A DNA stretch of 64,000 bases from Paenibacillus helianthi (GTDB taxonomy: Bacteria; Bacillota; Bacilli; Paenibacillales; Paenibacillaceae): NCBI RefSeq assembly GCF_001909055.1, contig NZ_LVWI01000045.1, positions 1 to 64,000 of the forward strand, given 5' to 3'. Both the position numbers and the translations under genes were made by a program. Each line of letters begins with the position of its first letter. The first letter of the stretch is position 1. Under the pieces are notes generated by a model, which saw only the letters and a program-made list of their open reading frames with translations, was not told the DNA's origin and made no database searches. This document shows, one piece after another, positions 16,551 through 24,801 of the stretch.

Positions 16551-17159
16551 ATGAAAAAATGGACGACTCGCGGCCTGATCTTCAGTGCCCTATTCGCCGG
16601 AGTCATGATCGCACTTAGCTATTTAAGAATATCACTGCCTTTCTCAGCCGTACCTATCACCATGCAGACGCTGGCAGTCATGCTGGCCGGTTCCATTTTG
16701 GGCGCACGCTATGGCACCTTGGCCGTGCTGATTGTAATTGGGCTGGCTGCAGCCGGATTTCCCGTATTGGGCGGAAGCGGAGGCTTGTCCGTCCTCGTTG
16801 GACCAACGGCAGGCTATATCTTCTCCTGGCCGGTGGTGGCCTTCCTGATCGGCCTGTCTGCGCAGCGTATCGGGCAGAATAAATACACATTTGTGAAGCT
16901 GCTGGCGGTGAATTTCCTGTTCGGTGCACTTCTTGTGTATCCCGGCGGTGTATGGTGGCTGGCCCACTCTACGGGCATGACTTCTCTCTCCAAGGCATTA
17001 ACGGCAGGCATGTGGCCGTTCATCCCCGGTGACCTTATCAAGGCGGTCTTGAGTGCTGCCGTTGTAACCGCCGTATGGAGAGTCTATCCGATTGAGCGTA
17101 TCCTGAATACGGAACCGGACACTTGGACCGAAGGTGGAAAATCAGCGGTCAACCGTTAA
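16551..17159 (+). CDS. bioY: Biotin transporter substrate-binding component BioY
   Basis: A 202-residue membrane protein of the BioY family with six predicted helices. Family segments are PFSAVPITMQTLAVMLAG near residue 30, VGPTAGYIFSW near 83 and PFIPGDLIKAVLSA near 160. BioY binds biotin and works with an EcfA-EcfA-EcfT module, which is encoded divergently next door. GGGGG lies about 10 nt before the ATG at 16551. The ATG six codons upstream has no ribosome site. No biotin biosynthesis gene is nearby. Confidence 0.92.
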   Translation: MKKWTTRGLIFSALFAGVMIALSYLRISLPFSAVPITMQTLAVMLAGSILGARYGTLAVLIVIGLAAAGFPVLGGSGGLSVLVGPTAGYIFSWPVVAFLIGLSAQRIGQNKYTFVKLLAVNFLFGALLVYPGGVWWLAHSTGMTSLSKALTAGMWPFIPGDLIKAVLSAAVVTAVWRVYPIERILNTEPDTWTEGGKSAVNR

Positions 17160-17186
17160 TGGATGGTTCCTGACAACATAAGAGAT

Positions 17187-17234
17187 CACACAAATAGGTG
17201 ACCCCGGCCATGGCCGGGGTCACCTATTTGTGTG
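17187..17234. repeat. 48-bp perfect palindrome downstream of bioY
   Basis: The two 24-nt halves meet at 17210/17211 (GGCCATGGCC centre) and are perfectly complementary. The arm runs from CACACAAATAGGTGACC outward to the centre. No T-run follows on the plus strand, so it is an unusual terminator if it is one. It begins 28 nt after the bioY stop. Confidence 0.92.
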
Positions 17235-17280
17235 AAGCCCCAGGTACTCCTGCCGCTGAGCGGCAGTGTTGAAATGGGCT

Positions 17281-17310
17281 GGATTTGCCGGATTTGCCGG
17301 ATTTGCCGGA
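17281..17310. repeat. 9-bp tandem repeat, 3 units
   Basis: Three copies of GGATTTGCC plus a partial fourth. The 17160-17801 gap has no gene. It holds the 48-bp palindrome, this array and copy B of the four-box element. Confidence 0.8.
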
Positions 17311-17489
17311 CTGTTGGACCAGCTGAACTTGCCTGGTGCAATCTTATAAGTCGGCTCAAAAAAATAATTTTGTGTACCAGCATGTGATAAGCCTGAATGG
17401 AATTAGCGTGTTTGTACAGAAACGCTCGCGTTATTCACATGGCGGACTGGTCAACGAACGGTGTGCATAGGTGAAAATATATGCTAAGT

Positions 17490-17664
17490 GGAATTCGTAA
17501 AACTAAATTTGTCGAAATTCTATCCGCATTGGTGACTAGTGGGATTTTGTCCATCTAATTTCGATGGATTCCCTACATATGGAGCAATTTAGTAGTATTA
17601 GGTGTACTTTTTACCAGTAAAGCTCGCGTGGAATGAGACAGCGCAAATTAGGTTTACTTTTTCC
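17490..17664. repeat. Four-box nested-dyad intergenic element, copy B
   Basis: The boxes are GGAATTCGTAAAACTAA (17490-17506), GGATTTTGTCCATCTAA (17542-17558), TTAGGTGTACTTTTTACC (17598-17615) and TTAGGTTTACTTTTTCC (17648-17664). The total length, 175 nt, and the 39-nt central spacer are identical to copies A and C although several boxes have diverged. It lies between the convergent bioY and amylase genes. Confidence 0.72.
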
Positions 17665-17801
17665 ATTTCAGTCCGCTCGCATTAGGGTGCATCACACTTC
17701 AGTTTACATAGCGGATAGGGCATATTTCCATCCAAGCTGCACAGCATCGCTGAGGTGGGAGTGTTCCTATGATTCTCCAAGCGGAAATTAACTGTTTTGC
17801 A

Positions 17802-19391
17802 TCATTTACCTTTTTCCCCGGTGACAGGTTCGCCGTTCGTATTCCCGTTGTCTGTAGTACCTTCGTCCGTAGTACCGCTGTCCGTGGTACCCTTCGGATC
17901 GGCATTCTGAGCCTCTGCGGCGGGCTTCTTTTCTTCCGCATCCGGCAGCGCCCACACGGAGACACTTCCGCCGTTCACCGGGAACGTCGCCCAGCCGTCT
18001 TTACCGATCGTTACAGACTCCCCGCGGTTATGGGTGAAATCGACCCATACTTCCCCAGCCCGCTCTTCACCGAGGAACATGCGCTTCTCGCCGTTGTCTC
18101 CGTTCGAGATGACCACGGCGCAGCCCGAGCCTTCCATCTCTTCGATGCCCCGGCGCACCCAGCCGATGGTGTTCGGGTGATCGAAGTAATCATCCTGCTC
18201 ACCGTAGGCTTTATGGCAGCGGGCGTATAGCAGGGGATCAATGGCTTCTTTTTTGCCATCTACCGGCGCAGGTCCGCCGATACCGTAATAATCTCCGTAG
18301 AAGACTACGGGGTATCCGTCACGGCGCAGCAGAATGAGGGCATAGGCGCTCTGCTTGAACCAGTCCCCGACCCAGGATTCCAGTGCTTCATGCGGCTGGG
18401 AATCGTGGTTGTCCACGAAGGTCACGGCATTGCCGGGATGGGTCTGCACCAGCGTGCCGTCAAAAATATGTGTCAGATCAAAGTCTCTGCCGCCAAGTGC
18501 AGCCGCATACAGCTTGTAATGCAGTGACACATCGAACAGGTCAATCTGATAGTCAACCGTATTGAGAAATTCCCGGCAAGCTTCGAGATTCGAGTTCCAG
18601 AATTCCCCGACGATGTAGAAGTCCTCGCCGCGTTTCCTGGTCATTTCTGCTGCGAATTCTTTAATGAATTCATGATTGATATGTTTGATGGCATCCAGGC
18701 GGTAGCCGCTGCACTGCAGCGTATCCACCAGCCATTTGCCCCACTCCAGCATCTCGTTCTTGACTTCCTCGTGGCTGTAGTCAATGTTTGCGAACATAAG
18801 ATAATCGTAGTTGCCAAACTCGTCATCCACGTTCTGATTCCAGTTTTTGTTCTCTCCCTTGATCCGGAAGACTCCGCTTCGTTTCCCTTTGGCATCGAAG
18901 TCGGTGCCGTTGAAATGGTTGTGATCCCATTTGAAGGAGGAGTACTCGTCATCGCGCCCAGGGAACGTGAACTTGGTCCAACCCTCGATTTCAAAAGGCT
19001 CGGAGATCTCCTTATTGCGGTCATTCCGATCTACCTCAATCACTTCGAAGACCTCGGTTTCATCTGCGCCTGCTTTATGATTCATGACGAGGTCTACATA
19101 CACGGCAATGCCGTTCTTGAGACACTCGGCAATAGCGTCGATCAGTTCCTGTTTGGTGCCATATTTCGTGCGGACGGTCCCTTTTTGATCGAACTCGCCC
19201 AGATCATAGAGATCGTACACCCCATAGCCCGTATCCTCAGCGGAGACGGCTTTGGTTACCGGAGGCACCCATACGGAATCAATGCCTATTGCTTTCAGCT
19301 CAGGAGCCATTTGGGCCAGCCGCTTCCAGTGCTCTCCGTCCGCTGCGACATGCCATTCGAAAAATTGCATCATAGTATGGTTTCTCTTCAT
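17802..19391 (-). CDS. Alpha-amylase (GH13), no signal peptide, repetitive C-terminal tail
   Basis: A 529-residue glycoside hydrolase family 13 enzyme that cleaves internal alpha-1,4 bonds of starch or glycogen. The catalytic residues are Asp 233 (GYRLDAIKHI), Glu 263 (IVGEFW) and Asp 330 (FVDNHDSQ). The N-terminus MKRNHTMMQFFEWH starts directly in the barrel with no signal peptide, so it should be cytoplasmic and act on internal glucans. From about 484 the protein ends in a non-family tail of GTTDSGTTDEGTTDNG-type repeats. GGAGG lies 9 nt before the ATG. It is followed at 19507 by a DUF72 gene in the same direction, probably transcribed separately or upstream of it. Confidence 0.92.
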   Translation of the reverse strand: MKRNHTMMQFFEWHVAADGEHWKRLAQMAPELKAIGIDSVWVPPVTKAVSAEDTGYGVYDLYDLGEFDQKGTVRTKYGTKQELIDAIAECLKNGIAVYVDLVMNHKAGADETEVFEVIEVDRNDRNKEISEPFEIEGWTKFTFPGRDDEYSSFKWDHNHFNGTDFDAKGKRSGVFRIKGENKNWNQNVDDEFGNYDYLMFANIDYSHEEVKNEMLEWGKWLVDTLQCSGYRLDAIKHINHEFIKEFAAEMTRKRGEDFYIVGEFWNSNLEACREFLNTVDYQIDLFDVSLHYKLYAAALGGRDFDLTHIFDGTLVQTHPGNAVTFVDNHDSQPHEALESWVGDWFKQSAYALILLRRDGYPVVFYGDYYGIGGPAPVDGKKEAIDPLLYARCHKAYGEQDDYFDHPNTIGWVRRGIEEMEGSGCAVVISNGDNGEKRMFLGEERAGEVWVDFTHNRGESVTIGKDGWATFPVNGGSVSVWALPDAEEKKPAAEAQNADPKGTTDSGTTDEGTTDNGNTNGEPVTGEKGK

Positions 19392-19506
19392 TTCCTGTAG
19401 CCTCCTTCATAGATATGAAACGGATGGATAGGTTGTATTGTATCGCTTAGTGCTTCAGCAAGGAGTGGAAGAGATTATGTAGACCTCCAGGCATCACCCG
19501 GGCAAT

Positions 19507-20349
19507 TCAGAATAAATCCAGCTGGCGCGGAGCCAGGCCGCCATCGATTCCGAGCAGCGACTGCAGCTCTTTTGCATTGTCAGTGGCGTCTCCGCCAGAG
19601 TTATTATTAAACACAACATACAGCTCGCGGCATGTTTTTTCAAGCTCCAGCAGCCGGTCCCGCCACTCCGTCAGCTCTTCGGTGCTGTAGCGGTACAGGT
19701 AGCGCAGCTTGCGCCAATCCGGGTGACTGCTCTGGTTCCAGCCGCTGATATTGCGTCCGTGCAGCCGGACATAAGTTGCATCAGAGGAAGTGGACACCGG
19801 CACGATTGGAATCGAACCGGACCCGGCCTGCGGCTCATCTGCCACTGTATGAATCCAGCCCTCCTTCTCCAGGAAGCCCAGTGTGTTGTCACGCATTTCA
19901 GGGCTGTACCAGGATTCGTTGCGGAATTCAATTGCGGAGGGAACATCCAGCATCCTTTCCTTGGCCTCGCGCAGAAACTCCACGTTGTCCTTGGTACAGT
20001 CGAACCAGGGCGGGAATTGAAAAAGAGCCATAGCCAGCTTTCCGGCTGCCCGTACAGGCTCTATCGAGGCATGAAAAGCGTGATACATCTCTTCAGAGGT
20101 ATCAAAGTAATTCTTTTTACCGCGCAAGTGTCCGGTCATGCCCTGATATGCCTTGACGATGAACTGGAATTCATCCGGGGTCTGAGCTACCCATTTGGCG
20201 TAATTCCTGACCGGCTGCACCGCATAGAAAGAACTGTCGATCTCCACGATGGGGAAATGAGCGCTATAGACAGGCAGCCGTTCAGCCGGTTTAATTTTGC
20301 CGTACAGCTCCTCGTGATCTCCAAAGCCCGTTAGCCCGATTTTGATCAT
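19507..20349 (-). CDS. DUF72 family protein (YecE-like)
   Basis: A 280-residue TIM-barrel-like protein of the DUF72/YecE family. Conserved family segments are IGLTGFGDH at the start, VEIDSSFYAVQ near 36, FQFPPWFDCT near 110, AIEFRNESWY near 138, YVRLHGRN near 190 and the VVFNNNSGGDA region near 247. The function of the family is not established. GGGGGAG precedes the ATG. It lies 115 bp upstream of the amylase gene on the same strand and may share its transcript. Confidence 0.85.
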   Translation of the reverse strand: MIKIGLTGFGDHEELYGKIKPAERLPVYSAHFPIVEIDSSFYAVQPVRNYAKWVAQTPDEFQFIVKAYQGMTGHLRGKKNYFDTSEEMYHAFHASIEPVRAAGKLAMALFQFPPWFDCTKDNVEFLREAKERMLDVPSAIEFRNESWYSPEMRDNTLGFLEKEGWIHTVADEPQAGSGSIPIVPVSTSSDATYVRLHGRNISGWNQSSHPDWRKLRYLYRYSTEELTEWRDRLLELEKTCRELYVVFNNNSGGDATDNAKELQSLLGIDGGLAPRQLDLF

Positions 20350-20607
20350 GGAATCTCCCCCTCTTCTGCTCGAACTGTGCTTAAATGAATCGGCTAACTC
20401 TTATTAAACTGAAAACCGCTATTCACAAACAACAGGCAGTTGATTAATATTTGGAATTCAGGCAACATGGAAATATAGCTGCGGTTCAAGCGGCGGAGCC
20501 AGTTATAGGGTTATGGGAGCTGTTATCACCCAATCATGCAGCAGATATACGATACAGAGTAATCTCTATTCATTGCCATAAAGGTGGACACAGAAAGGAA
20601 GCTATAC

Positions 20608-21462
20608 ATGAAGCATGAATTTCAGCAACTCAGTCCGCACATTTTGATCATGCATGCGGAGCATGAGACCGACCGGCCTATCTTGGCAGCAATTACGGGG
20701 GAACGGCGCACCCTGCTGATGGATGCAGGGAATTCGCCAGCCCACGCGGAGCTCTTCCGCCAGGAAATGGCCAAGCGCGGTATGAGACAGCCGGAGCTAA
20801 TCGTTCTGACGCATTGGCATTGGGACCATTCTTTTGGCATGTCCGCCTGGAAGGTGCCAGTCATTGCCCATGAAGGAACGGCAGAAGTGCTGGGTAGTCT
20901 TGCCGGGCGCAGCTGGTCGGACGATGATCTGGAGGAACTGGTTCTAACCGGAACCCTCAGTGAAGAGAGTGCACAACATATTCGTCTGGAATACGGGGAC
21001 AACAGGAACATAACGGTTGTGAAGCCGGATATCGTATTTACGGAGAGCATTAATGTGGATCTGGGTGGAGTCACCTGTGAATTGAGCCATGTGGGCGGTG
21101 ACCATTCGGCAGATTCCTGTATTCTTCACGTGAAGGAAGACAACGTCCTCTTTCTGGGGGATGCCCTGGGCCCTTCCGTATACGGTGGTCCCCGCCAATA
21201 TAGCAGCACAGGCTTTCTGAATTTACTTGGACTTGCCTACGGCTATAATGCCCAGTGGGTTGTGGAATCGCACGGCGTACCGATGAGCACAGCGGAATTT
21301 CGTGCCGATCTGGCACCGTGGGAACGGCTGGCCCGGATTGTGGATGTTTTCGGGCATAACCGTGAACGCGTAGTGAAGGAGCTGAAGGATTATCTGAAGC
21401 TCCAGGAGCTGCCGGCTGATTTGTTGCAGGGTGTGGAGTATTTTCTGGCCGGGAGTAAATGA
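20608..21462 (+). CDS. Metallo-beta-lactamase-fold hydrolase
   Basis: A 284-residue MBL-fold enzyme. The zinc-binding motif THWHWDHSFG lies at about residues 71-80, followed by HVGGDHSADSC and LGDALGPS, which supply the third His and bridging Asp. It could be a glyoxalase-II-like or other hydrolase, and the substrate is unknown. The longest frame starts at a GTG (20584) with no ribosome site. AAAGGAAG lies 6 nt before the ATG at 20608. It is monocistronic and followed by a terminator. The 20350-20607 gap shows nothing I can name. Confidence 0.85.
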   Translation: MKHEFQQLSPHILIMHAEHETDRPILAAITGERRTLLMDAGNSPAHAELFRQEMAKRGMRQPELIVLTHWHWDHSFGMSAWKVPVIAHEGTAEVLGSLAGRSWSDDDLEELVLTGTLSEESAQHIRLEYGDNRNITVVKPDIVFTESINVDLGGVTCELSHVGGDHSADSCILHVKEDNVLFLGDALGPSVYGGPRQYSSTGFLNLLGLAYGYNAQWVVESHGVPMSTAEFRADLAPWERLARIVDVFGHNRERVVKELKDYLKLQELPADLLQGVEYFLAGSK

Positions 21463-21520
21463 GTAAATAAAGCCCATCATAAATAATGCGCGTTAACGGC
21501 AGATGCCTAACGCAGAACAG

Positions 21521-21575
21521 CCCCGTTTCTTTGCAAGCGATAAGCCTGCTTAGAAATGGGGTCTTATTGTTGTTA
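21521..21575 (+). terminator. Rho-independent terminator after the MBL-fold gene
   Basis: CCCCGTTTCT at 21521-21530 pairs with AGAAATGGGG at 21552-21561, with one G-U pair. TCTTATTGTTGTTAT follows. Confidence 0.72.
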
Positions 21576-21663
21576 TAGGAAATGTAACGTCCCATGGACG
21601 GATTTGTACATTTGTACTTACTAGGAAAGATAAAGGGGTAGCGTGTGAGGAACTGCTGATGTT

Positions 21664-21838
21664 GGAATTAGTCCACTTAATCAGACGAAAAAGCCTTCTG
21701 CGGAGAGAATAGTAGGAAAAAGTAGACTTAATTTAAGCGAATTCACCTGAAAGGGAGGAAATCGGACGAATTAGTTCTACTTTTTCCAACATGTGCTTAC
21801 TTAGAAGTGGGTGAGGACGAATTAAGTTCACTTTTTCC
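21664..21838. repeat. Four-box nested-dyad intergenic element, copy C
   Basis: The boxes are GGAATTAGTCCACTTAA (21664-21680), GGAAAAAGTAGACTTAA (21715-21731), TTAGTTCTACTTTTTCC (21771-21787) and TTAAGTTCACTTTTTCC (21822-21838). Spacers are 34, 39 and 34 nt. Outer and inner pairs form nested inverted repeats, and boxes of the same orientation are 51 nt apart. This is the best-preserved of three copies and lies between the convergent MBL-fold and diguanylate cyclase genes. Confidence 0.78.
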
Positions 21839-21935
21839 AATTCGCTCGGCGCCGCGTCTAATGAGGCCATCCGTGCAACTCTAAACTGGAAATTCGCAAC
21901 GGCTATGCTGTTAAGTGAAGGACGGTTTTAGCATC

Positions 21936-22028
21936 GCAACAACGGCAGAAACGCCGTTGTTGGAGCGCCGCCGACGGGTTTGCCCGAAACAACGGCAGAA
22001 ACGCCGTTGCTGTGGCACCGCCGGCAGG
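21936..22028. repeat. 50-bp tandem duplication carrying a hairpin
   Basis: Two units with a 50-bp period each contain ACAACGGCAGAAACGCCGTT, a stem-loop of AACGGC and GCCGTT around AGAAAC. In the first unit the stem extends to 10 bp (CAACAACGGC). GC-rich GCGCCGCCGACGGG-like sequence follows each. It lies just past the 3' end of the minus-strand cyclase gene and could end its transcript. The 21463-22045 gap has no gene. Confidence 0.8.
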
Positions 22029-22045
22029 CAATCATTGGGGTCCGC

Positions 22046-23638
22046 TTATACCGGTGTGAAATGGGTGATAGAGGAGCCGCTGGATACGTGAACCGCATTA
22101 CGCCCATTTCGCTTGGAGGTATATAGGGCATGATCGGCTTCGGAGAGCAGTTCTTCGAGAGAGAGGTTCTTGCTTGAGGAATCCACCACTCCGAAGCTTG
22201 CTGTTACATGAATGGACCCGGAAATTGTATAGACGGAGCTGCGCTCAATATCCTCACGAATCGCTTCAGATAACAGAGCGGCCTGCTTCAACGGGGTTCC
22301 TGGAAGACAGAGGACAAACTCCTCTCCCCCGTAACGCCCGAAAATATCACCCTCCCGCAAATGCTTGCTGCATACGGCTACAATATGCTGCAGTGCCATA
22401 TCTCCATAATGGTGGCCATATCGGTCGTTGATGCTTTTGAAAAAGTCGATGTCCAGCAAAATCACTGAGACCGGCGTCAGGTTGAGTGAAGCTTCCTCCA
22501 AAAGCTGTCGGCTGAGCTCCATAAAATGCATCCGGTTGTAAATACCGGTGAGACTGTCGGTGGTGGCCAGCTGGAGCAGCTTCTCCTGCAGCAGTGTCCG
22601 CTCCGTGACATCAATCAGCATAATCATCCTTCCCACCAGATGTCCATCGTGCTTCTGCACCGGAGAGGATCTGACCTGGTAATAACGGGTTTCACCGTGG
22701 ATATTCCAGCCCAGCTCACGCTCTTCACTGAGCTGCGGATCGGAGTTCATGACATAGTCAACGGCATCCTGCCCCGCTGGAAGGAAGAGCTGGGCCAAAG
22801 GCTTGCCGATGGCTGAGGCATCCAGATCCTGCAGCATGTCCATAGCGGCCTGGTTGTAATCCACCAGCATATCGGAGAGATCCGTAACCAGCACACCGTC
22901 GCGCATGCTCTCGAAGAGATTCTCGCGGGCGATAGGAGCGGCGGTCAGCATACCTCTGGAAAGAATAGCCCATATATAGAGGGTCGAGGTTACACTCATA
23001 ATCACGGGTACGGGGTCCATCCCATAAGGGGTTGCATCCATTAAATAGAGGAATGCCCCCAGAGCCGGGAGAAACTGCCCGATGAAGATGATGGACAGCT
23101 GTCTGCGGTAGACGCGCTTCATCCGGTTCCACTGCCAGAGAATCAGGCACATGCCCGCAAGCATACAGCCAAAAGTCAGACTGCCCTGAACAATATACCA
23201 GGGTCCCATCACGATATCGATCAGCGGTGTAGGCGCACCTTCCCGGAAATGCATTGACTGATAGAACAAGTGATGATAATCGTTGGTCCATACGAGCAGG
23301 ACGGAGATGAAGGGGATGACATAGAGCGAGGTAACCAGCCCTTTTTGGATCAGCCGCTCCAGTCCAACAAAATACATAATCATAATCAGACTAGAGGGAG
23401 CAATGAAGGGCAGTCCGAGATACTCGACATTAATCCAGAAGCTGATTTCCGGCATGGTCCGGCCCGACAGCTCCAGAGCGAAGCCGAAGGTATAGACTGC
23501 TGAAGTGAAGGAGCTGAGGATGAAGGCCCGGGTTCCTGCGAAATCGGTTCTTTTATAATAGGCAAAAAGAGCCAGCAGCACATTCAGCACACCGGAGATC
23601 GCAACAATCACAATATAATTCGAAATCATGGATCCCAT
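22046..23638 (-). CDS. Diguanylate cyclase with 7TM N-terminal sensor and PAS domain
   Basis: A 530-residue membrane protein. Residues 1-230 form seven helices of the HisKA_7TM type. Residues 235-345 form a PAS domain, and the rest is a GGDEF domain with the active motif GGEEF at 437-441. An RxxD inhibitory site (R428-D431) lies exactly five residues before it. It should make c-di-GMP from GTP, with product feedback, in response to an unknown membrane or cytoplasmic cue. GGAGG lies 8 nt before the ATG. It is monocistronic. Its 3' side meets the hairpin repeat at 21936-22028. Confidence 0.9.
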   Translation of the reverse strand: MGSMISNYIVIVAISGVLNVLLALFAYYKRTDFAGTRAFILSSFTSAVYTFGFALELSGRTMPEISFWINVEYLGLPFIAPSSLIMIMYFVGLERLIQKGLVTSLYVIPFISVLLVWTNDYHHLFYQSMHFREGAPTPLIDIVMGPWYIVQGSLTFGCMLAGMCLILWQWNRMKRVYRRQLSIIFIGQFLPALGAFLYLMDATPYGMDPVPVIMSVTSTLYIWAILSRGMLTAAPIARENLFESMRDGVLVTDLSDMLVDYNQAAMDMLQDLDASAIGKPLAQLFLPAGQDAVDYVMNSDPQLSEERELGWNIHGETRYYQVRSSPVQKHDGHLVGRMIMLIDVTERTLLQEKLLQLATTDSLTGIYNRMHFMELSRQLLEEASLNLTPVSVILLDIDFFKSINDRYGHHYGDMALQHIVAVCSKHLREGDIFGRYGGEEFVLCLPGTPLKQAALLSEAIREDIERSSVYTISGSIHVTASFGVVDSSSKNLSLEELLSEADHALYTSKRNGRNAVHVSSGSSITHFTPV

Positions 23639-23824
23639 CGTTCAGACCTCCATGGATGGACATAAGCGTTGAGCATAGGCAGATTGTCTCCTAATCGTCG
23701 AAAGATATAGTGAGATAGCATCAATCATAGATCGTGTAATCATTGGTATGAAGGTTGTCCGCATGATGATATATACCTACTTTATCGGAAAAAGTCTCAA
23801 TTTTTAATACTGTATAGGCTCCAC

Positions 23825-23873
23825 CTAGACAAAGTGACGGAATTTTTCAGACGCTATTTTACTTTTTGTCTAG
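23825..23873. promoter_or_regulatory. Inverted repeat CTAGACAAA / TTTGTCTAG
   Basis: Nine-base arms at 23825-23833 and 23865-23873 are separated by 31 nt, upstream of the ABC importer operon. The half-site TAGACA also forms a tight palindrome at 32439-32455 in front of the pucR-like gene. The 23639-24016 gap has no gene. Its left 150 bp hold the leader of the cyclase. Confidence 0.45.
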
Positions 23874-23952
23874 TGAGAGTCACCGGAGCAAAGTGTAACA
23901 TGTTAGTTAATCCTACATGGATGAAGGAAAGTAATCGTTATGCGCGAACTTG

Positions 23953-23969
23953 TGTTATGTTATATAACA
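23953..23969. promoter_or_regulatory. 17-nt palindromic operator candidate upstream of the ABC importer operon
   Basis: TGTTATGTTATATAACA is 47 nt before the importer ATPase start codon. It matches 16 of 17 positions of TGTTATATTATATAACA, 49 nt before preT. The flanking sequences are unrelated, so the motif itself is conserved. The PucR-type regulator encoded between the operons is the obvious candidate to bind it. Confidence 0.7.
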
Positions 23970-24016
23970 TAAATAAGAAAATAAAATCCGATTCAGGAGT
24001 GAAGGGGGAGCTGGAT

Positions 24017-24799
24017 ATGTCATTAGTCGCGGCAAGAATTCCTGAAATACAGCTGCAGAACGTAGAGATGCGCTACCAGACCGATACAGCCGATGTGCTT
24101 GCGCTGCATCAAGTGAGCCTGGATATTGCCAAGGGAGAGTTCGTCTCTCTGCTCGGCCCGTCCGGCTGCGGCAAAACTACACTGCTGAGACTGATGGCAG
24201 ATCTTATAACACCAACCGGCGGGGACGTTACGGTGGCCGGCAAGAGTGCCCGCGAAGCCCGTCTGGCCCAAAAATACGGCATCGTCTTCCAGAGTCCGGT
24301 CCTGTATGACTGGCGGAAGGTGAAGCATAATATTACACTGCCTCTGGAACTGATGGGTGTGAAGAAATCCATACGTGAGGACAAAGCGCTGGAACTGCTG
24401 GATCTTGTAGGCCTGCAGGGCTTCGCAGACAAATATCCGTGGCAGCTCAGCGGAGGGATGCAGCAGCGGGTTGCCATCGCCAGAGCGCTGTCGATGGAGC
24501 CGGAGATCCTGCTGATGGATGAACCGTTCTCGGCGCTGGATGAATTCACCCGCGAGCGTCTGAATGAGGAGCTGCTGTCCGTCTGGAACAAGGTGCAGAG
24601 CACTATTGTTTTCGTAACCCACAGCATTCCCGAGTCGATCTTTCTCTCGGACCGCGTGTTCGTGTTATCTCCGCATCCGGGCAGGCTGTCCGCGATTGTG
24701 GATATTCCACTCCCTCGTCCGCGCACGGCGGAGATGAGAAACAGTCCGCAGTTTTTTGAACTGATCGCCCATATCCGCGACAGCTTCGAAGGGGTGTAG
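24017..24799 (+). CDS. ABC importer ATPase (NitT/TauT type)
   Basis: A 260-residue ATPase. Walker A is GPSGCGKTT, the Q-loop is GIVFQSPVLYDW, the signature is QLSGGMQQR and Walker B is ILLMDEPFSALDE. It resembles the SsuB/TauB/ThiZ class that serves THI5-like binding proteins. The open frame extends 61 codons upstream, but AGGGGGAG sits 6 nt before the ATG at 24017. It is the first gene of an importer operon with two permeases and a lipoprotein. Context with PreTA and HydA suggests a pyrimidine, hydantoin or related substrate, which is inferred. Confidence 0.88.
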   Translation: MSLVAARIPEIQLQNVEMRYQTDTADVLALHQVSLDIAKGEFVSLLGPSGCGKTTLLRLMADLITPTGGDVTVAGKSAREARLAQKYGIVFQSPVLYDWRKVKHNITLPLELMGVKKSIREDKALELLDLVGLQGFADKYPWQLSGGMQQRVAIARALSMEPEILLMDEPFSALDEFTRERLNEELLSVWNKVQSTIVFVTHSIPESIFLSDRVFVLSPHPGRLSAIVDIPLPRPRTAEMRNSPQFFELIAHIRDSFEGV

Positions 24800-24801
24800 A
24801 G

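Noticed and set aside
18672..19400. 242-codon open frame antisense to the amylase gene
   Set aside because: Shadow of a GH13 gene with all catalytic residues. The antisense product has no known domain.
23787..23803. Another box of the four-box element (GGAAAAAGTCTCAATTT)
   Set aside because: No partner box is found at the fixed 56-nt or 51-nt steps, so it is likely chance.
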